This document shows, piece by piece, positions 44,501 to 51,780 of a stretch of 64,000 bases of DNA (the stretch's first letter is position 1; every line of letters starts with the position of its first letter). Both the position numbers and the translations under genes were made by a program. The notes beneath the pieces were generated by a model. It did no database searches. It was not told where the DNA came from and saw only the letters and a program-made list of their open reading frames with translations. Source of the DNA: Octadecabacter sp. B2R22 (GTDB lineage Bacteria > Pseudomonadota > Alphaproteobacteria > Rhodobacterales > Rhodobacteraceae); assembly GCF_018861045.1 (NCBI RefSeq), contig NZ_JAHKQJ010000010.1:186001-250000 (forward strand), given 5' to 3'.

Positions 44501-45704
44501 GGACATCTTTGTCGGAACCGACGCGAATGACCGCTATGACGGGCTGGCGGGCGTGGACATAATTAACGGTGGCGGCGGCGCAGACACCTTGCGCGGTGGC
44601 GACAACGCCGATTTCATCTTTGCCGATGGTTTCCAGTTGGGCTACGCGCTGAATCAAGCAAATCAGGTGTTCCGCCTGTATAAGACAACCTTTGACCGTA
44701 CCCCCGACGATACAGGGCACAAAAGCTGGGCGTCAAAACTATTCACCGAAGCGTCAACCCTGGCGGACGTTCGCGACGGATTTGTCGGGTCACAAGAGTT
44801 CCGCAATACCTATGACAGCCTGGACGATGAGGCATTCGTAAAGCAGATGTATATCAACGTTCTGGACCGCGATTTCGACAACGGAGACGTCACCCAAGCC
44901 GAAGTGGACAATTGGGCCAACCGGATCACCGACGATTTCACACGCGCTGACGTGGTGAACGGTTTCTCGCAAAGCCAACAGTTGATCAACAATACACAAC
45001 AGGCCGCCAATAAACTGGCCGTTGAAGGTGATCCCGCGTCGTGGTCCGATGATGTTTACCGTATTTATCAGGCCACGTTGGATCGTGATCCAGATGCGAC
45101 AGGATTTGCGAACTGGTCGGAACGTCTGGCCGATGGCAGTGCCCTAACGGACGTCATCGAAGGTTTCACCAACTCGCAAGAATTCGCCAACACTTACGGT
45201 GCCCTGAATGACCCAGAGGATTTCGTAAAGTTGCTGTATAGCAACGTGCTAGGTCGTGAATTCGATCTTGGAGAAGTGACACAAAGCGAGGTCGACGGCT
45301 GGACATCGAAACTGAACGATGCGTTTTCGCGGGCCAATATCGTGCAAGGTTTCTCGCAAAGCCAAGAATTCAAGAACAATACTGCGGATGACGTAAAAGC
45401 CTGGATTCGAACCAGTGGGGTAGATGATCAAGTTGATGGGGGCGCAGGAACAAATGTACTGGCTGGTGGATCATTAGCGGATCATTTTGTATTTAATCAG
45501 GCGGATGGTGCCACGAACAAGGTGGTCGATTTGGAGGCGTGGGATTATTTGTCTTTTGACGGCTTTGGCTACAGCAGCGCGGCTGACGCTCGGGGGCACA
45601 TGGTCCAATCGGCCGGCAGCGTTGTATTTGCTGATCAAGGCACAGAAGTCACGTTTGAACGGTTCATGCTCTCTAGCGTAACGGACGATATGATCTTGGT
45701 TTAG
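41589..45704 (+). CDS. Large secreted RTX protein: P domain, CARDB, class 3 lipase, DUF4214
   Basis: This 1371-residue acidic protein has no N-terminal signal, as expected for type I secretion. In order: a proprotein-convertase P domain (1-157; DIDIWIVSPEGDTN, NGTWRLKFDNDVG); two CARDB-type domains (about 160-385; IQAKIENIGETTYRN, IGAFIENIGNEAWN); a class 3 lipase-like domain (about 395-710) with LTFRGTDPDD and nucleophile Ser546 in SGHSLGGATAD; RTX repeats (about 760-815; GNGGDDLLSGGQGDDTLYGG); an Ig-like segment (about 875-955); a short second RTX block; two DUF4214 regions (about 1020-1270; FRLYKTTFDRTPDDTG, YRIYQATLDRDPDATG); and a C-terminal export region. Ribosome site GGGGAGA. No type I exporter genes are in the window. 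It is divergent from the DISM kinase. Confidence 0.88.
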   Translation: MGTARYFNNYTVADGYSNGDKTIPEGVSTISFNPSGDTNGATVEEVRYRFFVDHNGGQSFDQGDIDIWIVSPEGDTNLIYRNFDGYGKDTDDGNDSDSSNDNDISFWGTDSKSTTPFDFDGQTANGTWRLKFDNDVGHSLDISYLEVWVDYKTAADLKVSDIKLLGVGGNEVGVPMIIQAKIENIGETTYRNTVKLEYLVNGVVIGTSSILPGIGIPGGWTNYETEAYTFSDFGENDVEVRITNVSDSNSSNNSRTETFDFPTPDMVVSDVRVVGDWQAGETIEIGAFIENIGNEAWNVANGFSYVEFRVDGEVIETTTMLFGLTPLFGDWEKVDYTLTSDGPVTISAFVYGADPELNQANNAWEEEFGHDHDTGPQKTLGNSAFDVTIASFMVHTVYGVDAIPEEWRGDDDNGLEDDYAGYLADNGWTVLTDDDLGQDFRTNIGKGYFEGGGLFMGDATDLNVFTSFASQGLLAIGETPDGEKTLSLTFRGTDPDDALDATLGQAYTGNGIYHYYEAMRPLIDAAIAYANNSSNGIEKMIVSGHSLGGATADLFALVDAHRLEEDVDLTVVAIASAGLSAEALTDTYSQNGMAGQFDERLVNIDGNGDVTFNAPSYYIGLSFSNDTVTFDRENPLITPYTPNITLYGNENFDDGLTSIDLVNVAADDPDGSELTNLLRGFGAEHDHGLYWGILGQMGQDALATHYDGHAVIVGETDYDDVTTLSGAALGVFDKFAAEKSSGYEDDAGSTKLDGSSNSDYILGLSGNDHLIGNGGDDLLSGGQGDDTLYGGSGQDTLHAGDGQDKIYGGSGTDTLLLEYADTADFDVARGTVGLTVQHGGDTDFISDTVEFIKFNNGVIKTYDEFANYDPIYGPTGDVTIVGASIEGALLTAVSTISDLDGVGPLDFEWFADDVKISSATGATYHVTGADIGTQIVAIASYVDGTGTTESVASSATGEIVAATFDSGTSGTDIFVGTDANDRYDGLAGVDIINGGGGADTLRGGDNADFIFADGFQLGYALNQANQVFRLYKTTFDRTPDDTGHKSWASKLFTEASTLADVRDGFVGSQEFRNTYDSLDDEAFVKQMYINVLDRDFDNGDVTQAEVDNWANRITDDFTRADVVNGFSQSQQLINNTQQAANKLAVEGDPASWSDDVYRIYQATLDRDPDATGFANWSERLADGSALTDVIEGFTNSQEFANTYGALNDPEDFVKLLYSNVLGREFDLGEVTQSEVDGWTSKLNDAFSRANIVQGFSQSQEFKNNTADDVKAWIRTSGVDDQVDGGAGTNVLAGGSLADHFVFNQADGATNKVVDLEAWDYLSFDGFGYSSAADARGHMVQSAGSVVFADQGTEVTFERFMLSSVTDDMILV

Positions 45705-46245
45705 TGACGCCGTCCAAATGGGTGCATGCCAGGTCGCGTTTGTCTTTGTGGCGGGAATTGACTGCTCTATCCGAAGTAATTCTTATCATAAGAAAACATA
45801 CTTCAGTGTTCGGCAATACAGGGGCGTATTTTTGTCGAACCCAGCGTTATGCTAGATCGTTGAGTTTGAGCTACATGGTCGGAAAGCGGCCTTTCGAACG
45901 TCGCGCAGCATCGGTTGTTTTGGGCTCGAAGCTGCCGTTCTCCGCATTGTAGCAAGTCCAGCTTCACCGAGCCATTAAACCGTCACTCACGGCCCTTAGC
46001 TGACCTTCGCGCTTGGTTTAAAAGCCGCGGTGGGGCATCTCGAAAGCTGCCATTCGCCATTTTTGCAGCAATCTAGCAGCCCAGAGGTCTGCTATGCGGG
46101 GCAAAGAAGACATTGTTTCAGTGAATTTCAAAGTCCGCTATGGCAGGGATTTCATAAAACGGTGGCTTCTGCGAAAAGTGGAGCAATGCTGAAAAGGTCC
46201 ACTCTGACCTTAGCTCGCTCACTTTGAGTAGGTTTGAGTACAAAA
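45705..46245. other. Gene-free stretch
   Basis: About 540 bases without a convincing gene. Short open frames exist but have no starts with ribosome sites and no recognisable families. Fragments such as AAAGCGGCCTTTCGAACG (45,885 on), GCTGCCATTCGCC (46,048) and GTCCGCTATGGCAGGG (46,133) look like degenerate copies of roseobacter intergenic repeats. Confidence 0.5.
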
Positions 46246-46650
46246 TTAGCGCACCGTGACACCGTTATCATTTCGAAAACTTGAAAGCCCATCTGCGGAC
46301 ACTGTCGAGACAATAATACCTGTCCCATAAGCCGTAAGTCCTGCAACACTGAAAGTATCAGGAACTACGCTAGCAACGTCTACATCGTAAACAGCCCCGC
46401 TCGGGGCGTTACAATTCACCGGGGAGTTAGAAAATTGAGCCTGATATTCAATCTTTCCGGGCATGGCAGAGGTCTGAAGTGTTCCGTTAGGCGTTTCTAC
46501 CGAGCATACTGTTCCCTGAGGGAAATCTTGAAAAAGAACGCTGATTTTGGACGCGTTTGAGAGCCCAACCGCTGAGGTGGTGGGCGCGCTAGGTCCCATA
46601 CATGCTGTGAGGGCTCCAATTGCTAACAATCCAAAAAAAACTCTGTCCAT
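46246..46650 (-). CDS. Uncharacterised lipoprotein
   Basis: This 134-residue protein opens with MDRVFFGLLAIGALTACMGPS; the lipobox is LTAC (Cys17). The mature part (SKISVLFQDFPQGTVCSVETPNGTLQTS, FSNSPVNCNAPSGAVYDVDVASVVPDTF) has two cysteines likely to be disulphide-bonded and appears beta-rich. I do not recognise the family. The ATG at 46,650 follows GGAGCG; the longer frame upstream is rejected. It stands between two gene-free stretches just left of the island integrase. Confidence 0.7.
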   Translation of the reverse strand: MDRVFFGLLAIGALTACMGPSAPTTSAVGLSNASKISVLFQDFPQGTVCSVETPNGTLQTSAMPGKIEYQAQFSNSPVNCNAPSGAVYDVDVASVVPDTFSVAGLTAYGTGIIVSTVSADGLSSFRNDNGVTVR

Positions 46651-46755
46651 ATTATCGCTCCAGCTTCCCAAAAATAGCGCTGCATTAGCGCAGGTATACT
46701 TCATCAAAGGCTATGATCTTCCTAAATTCTTTAAATATTGAGGTTTCTAAATTGT

Positions 46756-46784
46756 CAAATAGCGCCCGCTGGCGGGCCTATTTG
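46756..46784. other. Stem-loop in the gene-free stretch left of the integrase
   Basis: CAAATAG and GCCCGC pair with GCGGGC and CTATTTG around a TG loop, with one bulged C (46,756-46,784). No T-tract follows. The surrounding gap 46,651-47,160 contains a copy of ACTTTCGCCGCGCGT (about 46,933) and a short GCGCG hairpin after it, but no tRNA gene and no coding sequence. Confidence 0.55.
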
Positions 46785-47114
46785 CAGGAATTGTTTGGTG
46801 CGCTTTTCGTCGACGGTTTTTATGATTAAAATCTCCGGTCAGACATCAGGCAATTGTTGAGTGCTTGTGGCATGGGGCCTGATTGCGGTCTTTAGCTGTA
46901 TCGCAGAAATTTGGTAATGTGGGCTCAGAGCAGACTTTCGCCGCGCGTTCTAAATCGCGCGGCGATGCTGATCATACAACGGTGCAGATGTATTTCATAT
47001 TTTTGGATGACGTTCGAAACGGAGGGTGGCGAAATCGAAATATCGTTAACTTACTGATAGTTAATGTATAATTTTCGTTCAGCATGGCGTCTCTCCACTT
47101 TGAAGACTCTTGTT

Positions 47115-47147
47115 TTGTCCCAATAGTGAGGGTAAATTGTCCCAATA
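47115..47147. repeat. Two direct copies of TTGTCCCAATA upstream of the integrase
   Basis: TTGTCCCAATA occurs at 47,115-47,125 and at 47,137-47,147, 22 bases apart, ending 13 bases before the integrase start. The exact two-helical-turn spacing is as expected of recombinase arm-type sites or a repressor operator. Confidence 0.6.
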
Positions 47148-47160
47148 AGGGGTCTGATCT

Positions 47161-48726
47161 ATGTCGCAGTTTACGCCACGAAGCGGCAAAGCCAACTACA
47201 TAAAGCCGCGTGGTAAGCACTTTTATTACCGTCGAAGCATACCGAAAGAATTTCGTCCGTTCCTCGACGACAAAACGGAATGGAACATCAAGTTGGAAGG
47301 TGCTACTGATGCTGCCCGTCGGGCTGAAGCAGGTGCTTTGGCGCATAAGCACAATCGAATGATGCTCGGTAGTTTCGAAGACGCCGCGATTGTGCAGCAC
47401 AGCCAAGTCGATGACACACTCAGCATGAAGCTGGACTTCAGCCCCGAAAACCTTCCGATCAATTCGCGGCGAATCCCGCCATTCGAGTTCTATCGAGATG
47501 GTAAATTGGTGAAAACTTACAAGGTCGCAGGAAGTAATGACCCAGAGTTTCTGAAGCAGGCGGAAGCCGATGGATACCTTGTCATGACGGGCAGCGAGTG
47601 GATGCAGCAAGCGAAGTTCATGAAGCTAAGACGGTTGGCGAACAATGCTGACGGTGCCGATGAAAAGGAACTTGCAAAGCTCCGAATTGGGCAAGCACGG
47701 CGGAGACTCGACAAATTCGCAACTCCCAATGGTGAAACCCTCCGCACCATTCTTCCCAAGATGCATGAAGAGAACAAGCCACGTCAACCAACCATCGATG
47801 GCCACTATCGGGCTATCGAAGAGTTCATCGCGTTGCATGGCGATCTGCCCTTAGTGAGCATCACCAAGCAGCATTTATCAGACTATGTGGCACATCTTGG
47901 CAGAGTTAGGATCAAGGATCAGCCGTTGGCACCGTCGACCGTGAGGCAACGGCTCGACAGGTTGAGCGCGATTTTGGAGTTCGCAACAATTGCGGAAGCG
48001 GTTCCACACAACGTTGGCAAGACGGTCAAAGCCCCAAGGGATACGCGCTCCCAAGGTGATCAGGTTTACAAGCCATTTACGAAACCTGAGGTGCGTAAGT
48101 TGATCGATGTGGCGACGGATGTCTGGACCCGCCGACGTTACCAAACGCATCGGACCCAGATGTCTCGCAAGACAGATTTGATCACTGCATTGCATATGCT
48201 GGTGTGGACAGGGGCGCGACCAGAAGAGATATGCCAGCTTCGATTAGATGATGTCGATCTGGACCGTATGGGGATTATGGTCACCAATGAGACTGATGAC
48301 CTTGAGGCACCTGATCGTAAACTCAAGAACGAAGAGTCTGTACGTGGTGTTCCGATCCATCGGCTGCTGCTTCCAAGGTTGTCCGATCACATCGATCATG
48401 TGCGTCAGGTCAGCAATTCAGGTCTGTTGTTCCCATCGTTTGAACCGATGACGGATAAGGGGAGGTATGCCACGCCAATTGGGGCTGACTGGAGTGAGCA
48501 TCTGCGAGAACACATAACGTCAGATCGACAGAAGGTTTTGTATAGCCTGCGTCATAGCTGGGCAGGTGAGTCCATGAATGTTGGTATGTCCGAAACAATG
48601 CGTAACGCCATCATGGGACATAAGTCCGACTCAAAGTCGTCTTCGGCCAAGCGGTATCGTTTTCACTTTGAAGACTTGGAGAACCAGTTGGAATGGGTCA
48701 ACAAGATGGACTGTGTTGGTGGATAG
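47161..48726 (+). CDS. Tyrosine recombinase (island integrase)
   Basis: This 521-residue protein has an N-terminal arm-binding region, a SAM-like core-binding domain (about 185-290; LPKMHEENKPRQPTIDGHYRAIEEF) and a C-terminal catalytic domain. Visible catalytic residues are Arg353 in WTGARPEEICQLR, Arg464 in LYSLRHSWAG, His487 in IMGHKSD and nucleophile Tyr499 in KRYRFHF. The first His of the usual HxLR box is Tyr461 here. It belongs to the DUF6538-like phage/island integrases common in alphaproteobacteria. It marks the left end of the island whose metal-resistance cargo follows; no tRNA target is next to it. Confidence 0.92.
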   Translation: MSQFTPRSGKANYIKPRGKHFYYRRSIPKEFRPFLDDKTEWNIKLEGATDAARRAEAGALAHKHNRMMLGSFEDAAIVQHSQVDDTLSMKLDFSPENLPINSRRIPPFEFYRDGKLVKTYKVAGSNDPEFLKQAEADGYLVMTGSEWMQQAKFMKLRRLANNADGADEKELAKLRIGQARRRLDKFATPNGETLRTILPKMHEENKPRQPTIDGHYRAIEEFIALHGDLPLVSITKQHLSDYVAHLGRVRIKDQPLAPSTVRQRLDRLSAILEFATIAEAVPHNVGKTVKAPRDTRSQGDQVYKPFTKPEVRKLIDVATDVWTRRRYQTHRTQMSRKTDLITALHMLVWTGARPEEICQLRLDDVDLDRMGIMVTNETDDLEAPDRKLKNEESVRGVPIHRLLLPRLSDHIDHVRQVSNSGLLFPSFEPMTDKGRYATPIGADWSEHLREHITSDRQKVLYSLRHSWAGESMNVGMSETMRNAIMGHKSDSKSSSAKRYRFHFEDLENQLEWVNKMDCVGG

Positions 48727-48777
48727 TTTCGATCATTTCCAGCATACTTACGTCGTAATTTCGTCCCACGAAGCGCA

Positions 48778-49194
48778 TCAATGTTCACCACGACAGTGTT
48801 GATGGTCGGCCAATGATGCCAGAACATAACATTCATCTGAATTTCCCTCCCCATCACATCCGTCGGCGATGCGAACCAGTTCGGTTTCCAGTGCCTTGAG
48901 CCTTAGCAGTTTCTCACGCACATCGGTCAGTTGATGCTGGGCGATCTGTGTGGCCTCTTGGCAGGAGCGGTCAGGATGCTGCTGAAGGTCGATCAACGCA
49001 GTGATCGCTTCGATGGAGAATCCAAGGTCACGGGCATGTCTGATGAAGCCCAGCCGTTCCAGACCGTCTGTGTCATATCGTCGTTGATTGCCTTCAGTGC
49101 GCCCTGCGGACACCAGCAATCCAACCTGCTCATAGTATCGAATGGTCGGAACTTTCACACCTGTTTGCTTTGACAACTGCCCAATAGAAAACAT
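48778..49194 (-). CDS. MerR-family divalent-metal sensor (ZntR/CadR/PbrR type)
   Basis: This 138-residue protein has an N-terminal MerR helix-turn-helix (FSIGQLSKQTGVKVPTIRYYEQVGLL) and a dimerisation helix. Cys78 in HPDRSCQEA is at the position where Zn, Cd, Pb and Co sensors carry Cys (Ser in Cu sensors). The C-terminal loop has Cys113 and Cys122 (GCDGEGNSDECY) and a further DHQHC with Cys134 and histidines. These features point to a divalent soft metal. It is divergent from the transglutaminase/CDF operon with a MerR-type promoter between them. It ends 51 bases from the converging integrase gene. Confidence 0.88.
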   Translation of the reverse strand: MFSIGQLSKQTGVKVPTIRYYEQVGLLVSAGRTEGNQRRYDTDGLERLGFIRHARDLGFSIEAITALIDLQQHPDRSCQEATQIAQHQLTDVREKLLRLKALETELVRIADGCDGEGNSDECYVLASLADHQHCRGEH

Positions 49195-49206
49195 GCAACT
49201 TACCTC

Positions 49207-49237
49207 TTGAAGCTCTAGTGACTAGAGGTTGTAGATA
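49207..49237 (+). promoter_or_regulatory. MerR-type promoter/operator of the transglutaminase-CDF operon
   Basis: The -35 box TTGAAG (49,207-49,212) is separated by 19 bases from TAGATA (49,232-49,237). The overlong spacer contains the perfect dyad CTCTAG-TGA-CTAGAG (49,213-49,227). The spelling closely resembles known PbrR/CadR operators (CTATAGTAACTAGAG type). Direction is rightwards, into the operon at 49,267. Confidence 0.75.
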
Positions 49238-49266
49238 GGGTGGGACACAAAGAAAAGGTGATTCGT

Positions 49267-50037
49267 ATGTCCTCTGATCCAATGACCCAAGAGACCCCGC
49301 TGCTCGACTATTCTTCAGGTCCAATCCAGTCACTCATTGCGGATCGTAGATGGCCAACATTGGAACCCACTGAACGTGCAGCAGCCGCCTATGAGTTTGT
49401 CAGGAATGAAATCGCTTTTGGTTATAACAGTGAAGATACGCTGACAGCATCCGAGGTGCTGCGGGATGGCCATGGTCAGTGCAATACGAAGACCACGCTT
49501 CTGATGGCATTGCTGCGGGCAATGGATTTGCCGTGCCGCTTCCATGGCTTCACGATCCACAAGTCCCTGCAACGTGGTATCGTTCCCGAAATCGTCTACC
49601 CCCTCGCACCTACCAACATCCTGCACTCATGGGTGGAAGTTTCACTAGACGGGAGATGGATCACCCTTGAGGGTTTCATCCTTGATGATGCCGTGCTGAC
49701 TGCCCTGCAAACAGCTTTCCCCGATCAGGATAGCATCTGTGCCTACGGTGCTGGCACGGACAACCTCCAAGCACCTGATATCGGATGGTCTGGACAAGAC
49801 ACATACATCCAGAGAACGGGTATCAACTTTGACTTTGGCACATTCGCATCACCAGACGCCTTTTATGCGAAACATCGCCAACTGCGTGGGATCAAGGGGC
49901 TGCTCTATCGTTTCGTGATCCGCCACTGGATGAACGCACGTGTGGTACGTCTGCGTCGTGGCGTTGTGCCGACCATCCCTAACGGTCCTGCAACTGCATT
50001 GCCCCCTCAACAGCCTAATGCGAAGGAGGCTGTGTGA
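49267..50037 (+). CDS. Transglutaminase-like domain protein in a metal-responsive operon
   Basis: This 256-residue protein has a transglutaminase/protease-like core: Cys in GHGQCNTKTTLLMALLRAMDLPCRF (about residue 75), His in NILHSWVEVSLDGRWITLEG (about 120) and a following Asp. It lacks a signal peptide. Proteins of this fold can be peptidases, amidases or cross-linking enzymes; no activity is known for this group. The ATG at 49,267 follows AAAAGGTG. It is the first gene after the MerR promoter, and its stop overlaps the CDF start by one base, so a role in metal handling is inferred from context. Confidence 0.82.
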   Translation: MSSDPMTQETPLLDYSSGPIQSLIADRRWPTLEPTERAAAAYEFVRNEIAFGYNSEDTLTASEVLRDGHGQCNTKTTLLMALLRAMDLPCRFHGFTIHKSLQRGIVPEIVYPLAPTNILHSWVEVSLDGRWITLEGFILDDAVLTALQTAFPDQDSICAYGAGTDNLQAPDIGWSGQDTYIQRTGINFDFGTFASPDAFYAKHRQLRGIKGLLYRFVIRHWMNARVVRLRRGVVPTIPNGPATALPPQQPNAKEAV

Positions 50038-50672
50038 TGTCGGGTTGCTGTGGACACGAAGCCAAGTTCGAAGGTGTATCTGCTGACTACAAACGCCGCT
50101 TGTGGATCGTCATCGCCCTGAACGCCACGATGTTTGTGGTAGAGATGTCGGCGGGCCACTATGCCAAATCTCAGGCCCTTCAGGCCGATGCGTTGGATTT
50201 CCTAGGCGATGCCCTGACCTACGGTATCTCTTTGGCAGTCATTGGTGCGTCAATTCAGGTGCGCACGAATGCTGCATTGGCAAAGGGAGTGAGCCTCCTC
50301 TTGATGGGACTCTGGGTCTTTGGCTCGACCCTTTACCGCGTATTCTACGTTGGAGTGCCTGAAGCGGGCATCATGGGCGTTGTTGGTGTTATGGCACTGG
50401 CCACAAACCTAGCCAGTGTTTTCTTACTTGTTCGATACAAGGACGGGGATGCCAACGTCAGATCGGTGTGGCTGTGTTCGCGCAACGACGCCATCGGCAA
50501 TGTAGCAGTCGTCTTGGCCGCCTTCGGAGTCTGGGGGACAGCGACAGGTTGGCCAGACCTGATCGTTGCGGGGATCATGGCGACATTGTTCTTGTCGTCG
50601 GCATTCCATATCGTGCGACAGGCGTTGCAGGAACGACGAGACGCTATGCAGCACATTCACGGGGCAACATGA
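50037..50672 (+). CDS. Cation diffusion facilitator-type metal transporter
   Basis: This 211-residue protein has about six membrane helices. An N-terminal metal-binding-looking motif MSGCCGHE precedes them. The transport-site motifs are ALQADALDFLGDALTY (D-x3-D) in helix II and CSRNDAIGNVAVVLAA (D-x3-N) in helix V, the arrangement of the CDF family. The cytoplasmic C-terminal domain is reduced, ending in RRDAMQHIHGAT. It probably exports a divalent metal (Zn, Cd or Co). ATG 50,037 follows AAGGAGG by eight bases. It is flanked by coupling overlaps on both sides. Confidence 0.85.
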   Translation: MSGCCGHEAKFEGVSADYKRRLWIVIALNATMFVVEMSAGHYAKSQALQADALDFLGDALTYGISLAVIGASIQVRTNAALAKGVSLLLMGLWVFGSTLYRVFYVGVPEAGIMGVVGVMALATNLASVFLLVRYKDGDANVRSVWLCSRNDAIGNVAVVLAAFGVWGTATGWPDLIVAGIMATLFLSSAFHIVRQALQERRDAMQHIHGAT

Positions 50673-51220
50673 TGGTGGTTCTGCTTACATCCATAGGGAT
50701 CGTTATTGCGTTCGGGACCTTGACTGCGATTGTCTGGTCCATCGTTTATCCCGAACGCCGACTGTGGCCTCCAAAAAAATATACAACGCTGACACCGATC
50801 TTGGTTTGGGTGCCAACGTTCACCCTGTTTGGCACCATGTTTTTTGTTGGTGTCATGGAGTGGGGTTCTTGGACCATTCCCGCTGCTATCAGATACGGCT
50901 TGGGAGGGACGTTGATCGTCCTTGGCAATTTGGGTGTATGGTCGGAAGTGCTGAAGTTTGGCGTTGATCAAACTGGCGGTGCGCCTGGCAGCCTGAGAAC
51001 GTCGGGTCTGTATCGGTATTCTCGTAACCCACAATATGTATCCGATATCATGATCGTTGTGGGATGGGTCATGATGTCGGCATCGCCCTCGGTATCCGTA
51101 ATCGGATTGGCGTCAGTTTTGGTCCTGATCGTAGCCCCATTTGCAGAAGAGCCTTGGTTAAGACGGACCTACGGTGAGCAATATGCCGATTACGCTGCTA
51201 AGGTCAGGAGGTTCCTATGA
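50669..51220 (+). CDS. PEMT/isoprenylcysteine methyltransferase-family membrane protein
   Basis: This 183-residue protein has about five membrane helices and the C-terminal phospholipid/isoprenylcysteine methyltransferase signature: GSLRTSGLYRYSRNPQYVSDIMIVVGW, then APFAEEPWLRRTYGEQYADYAAKVRRFL with the SAM-contacting Glu-Glu. The substrate of bacterial members is mostly unknown. It overlaps the CDF stop by four bases (ATGA). Its repeated association with metal transporters suggests lipid or metal(loid) methylation; that is inference. Confidence 0.85.
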   Translation: MMVVLLTSIGIVIAFGTLTAIVWSIVYPERRLWPPKKYTTLTPILVWVPTFTLFGTMFFVGVMEWGSWTIPAAIRYGLGGTLIVLGNLGVWSEVLKFGVDQTGGAPGSLRTSGLYRYSRNPQYVSDIMIVVGWVMMSASPSVSVIGLASVLVLIVAPFAEEPWLRRTYGEQYADYAAKVRRFL

Positions 51221-51288
51221 CGTGCAAAGGGACTAGTTGACCATTGTACGCTCAGCCAAGACCTTGAGGTTTTGGCTGAGATCAACGG

Positions 51289-51672
51289 TTAACCAAGATA
51301 ATCGATTATCGGGCAGTCGGGCATGTGGTCGCCACGGCATGATGTCACCAGATGCGCCAACTCATCATGCAGGGACTGAAGCTCCCGCTGCTTCTCTTCG
51401 ATCTCTTCCAACCGCATAGATGCGATCCGTTTCACTTCCGAACTGGAGCGGTCTTGATCTTGATAGAGGTTAAGCAGTTCGCGGCACCCTTCGATACTGA
51501 ACCCGAACGCCCGTGATCGTCGAACGAACACCAGCTTGCGAACAGCCACATCGTCATAGGTGCGGTACCCCGCTTCTGATCGCGACGGTGCTTCGACCAA
51601 ACCGATATCGGCGTAATAGCGCACAGTTTTGACGGGGAGACCCGCAGCCTTTGATGCAGCAGAGATATTCAT
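51289..51672 (-). CDS. cueR: CueR-type copper-responsive MerR regulator
   Basis: This 127-residue protein has a MerR helix-turn-helix (NISAASKAAGLPVKTVRYYADIGLV) and dimer helix. At the metal-discriminating position it has Ser (QDRSSSEV, 76-78), as in monovalent Cu/Ag sensors. The loop cysteines are Cys112 and Cys120 in SCRGDHMPDCPIIDYL, the same numbers and spacing as E. coli CueR. It is divergent from the glutaredoxin-MauE gene, with a MerR-type promoter between. The ATG at 51,672 follows AAGGGTGAG; a GTG nine bases earlier lies inside that ribosome site. Confidence 0.93.
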   Translation of the reverse strand: MNISAASKAAGLPVKTVRYYADIGLVEAPSRSEAGYRTYDDVAVRKLVFVRRSRAFGFSIEGCRELLNLYQDQDRSSSEVKRIASMRLEEIEEKQRELQSLHDELAHLVTSCRGDHMPDCPIIDYLG

Positions 51673-51683
51673 AAAACTCACCC

Positions 51684-51714
51684 TTGACCTTCTAGTTACT
51701 GGAGAGATTAAGTT
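51684..51714 (+). promoter_or_regulatory. CueR-type promoter/operator of the copper operon
   Basis: TTGACC (51,684-51,689) is spaced 19 bases from TAAGTT (51,709-51,714). The spacer holds the imperfect dyad CTTCTAG-TTA-CTGGAG, close to known CueR sites. It is read rightwards towards 51,781. The overlong spacer implies activation by DNA distortion, as for other MerR proteins. Confidence 0.7.
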
Positions 51715-51780
51715 GGTGACGAATGAGTTTCAAGGGTGCCATTTTTGATGGATGCCTGCACCTGCATAAGGATTTGATAC

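Noticed and set aside
45704-45952. 82-codon open frame after the secreted lipase-like gene
   Set aside because: It overlaps the lipase stop, lacks a ribosome site, and its translated end coincides with degenerate intergenic repeat sequence.
46651-47160. tRNA gene as the island's attachment site
   Set aside because: No cloverleaf, T-loop GTTCGA..C pattern or CCA end could be found in the stretch left of the integrase.
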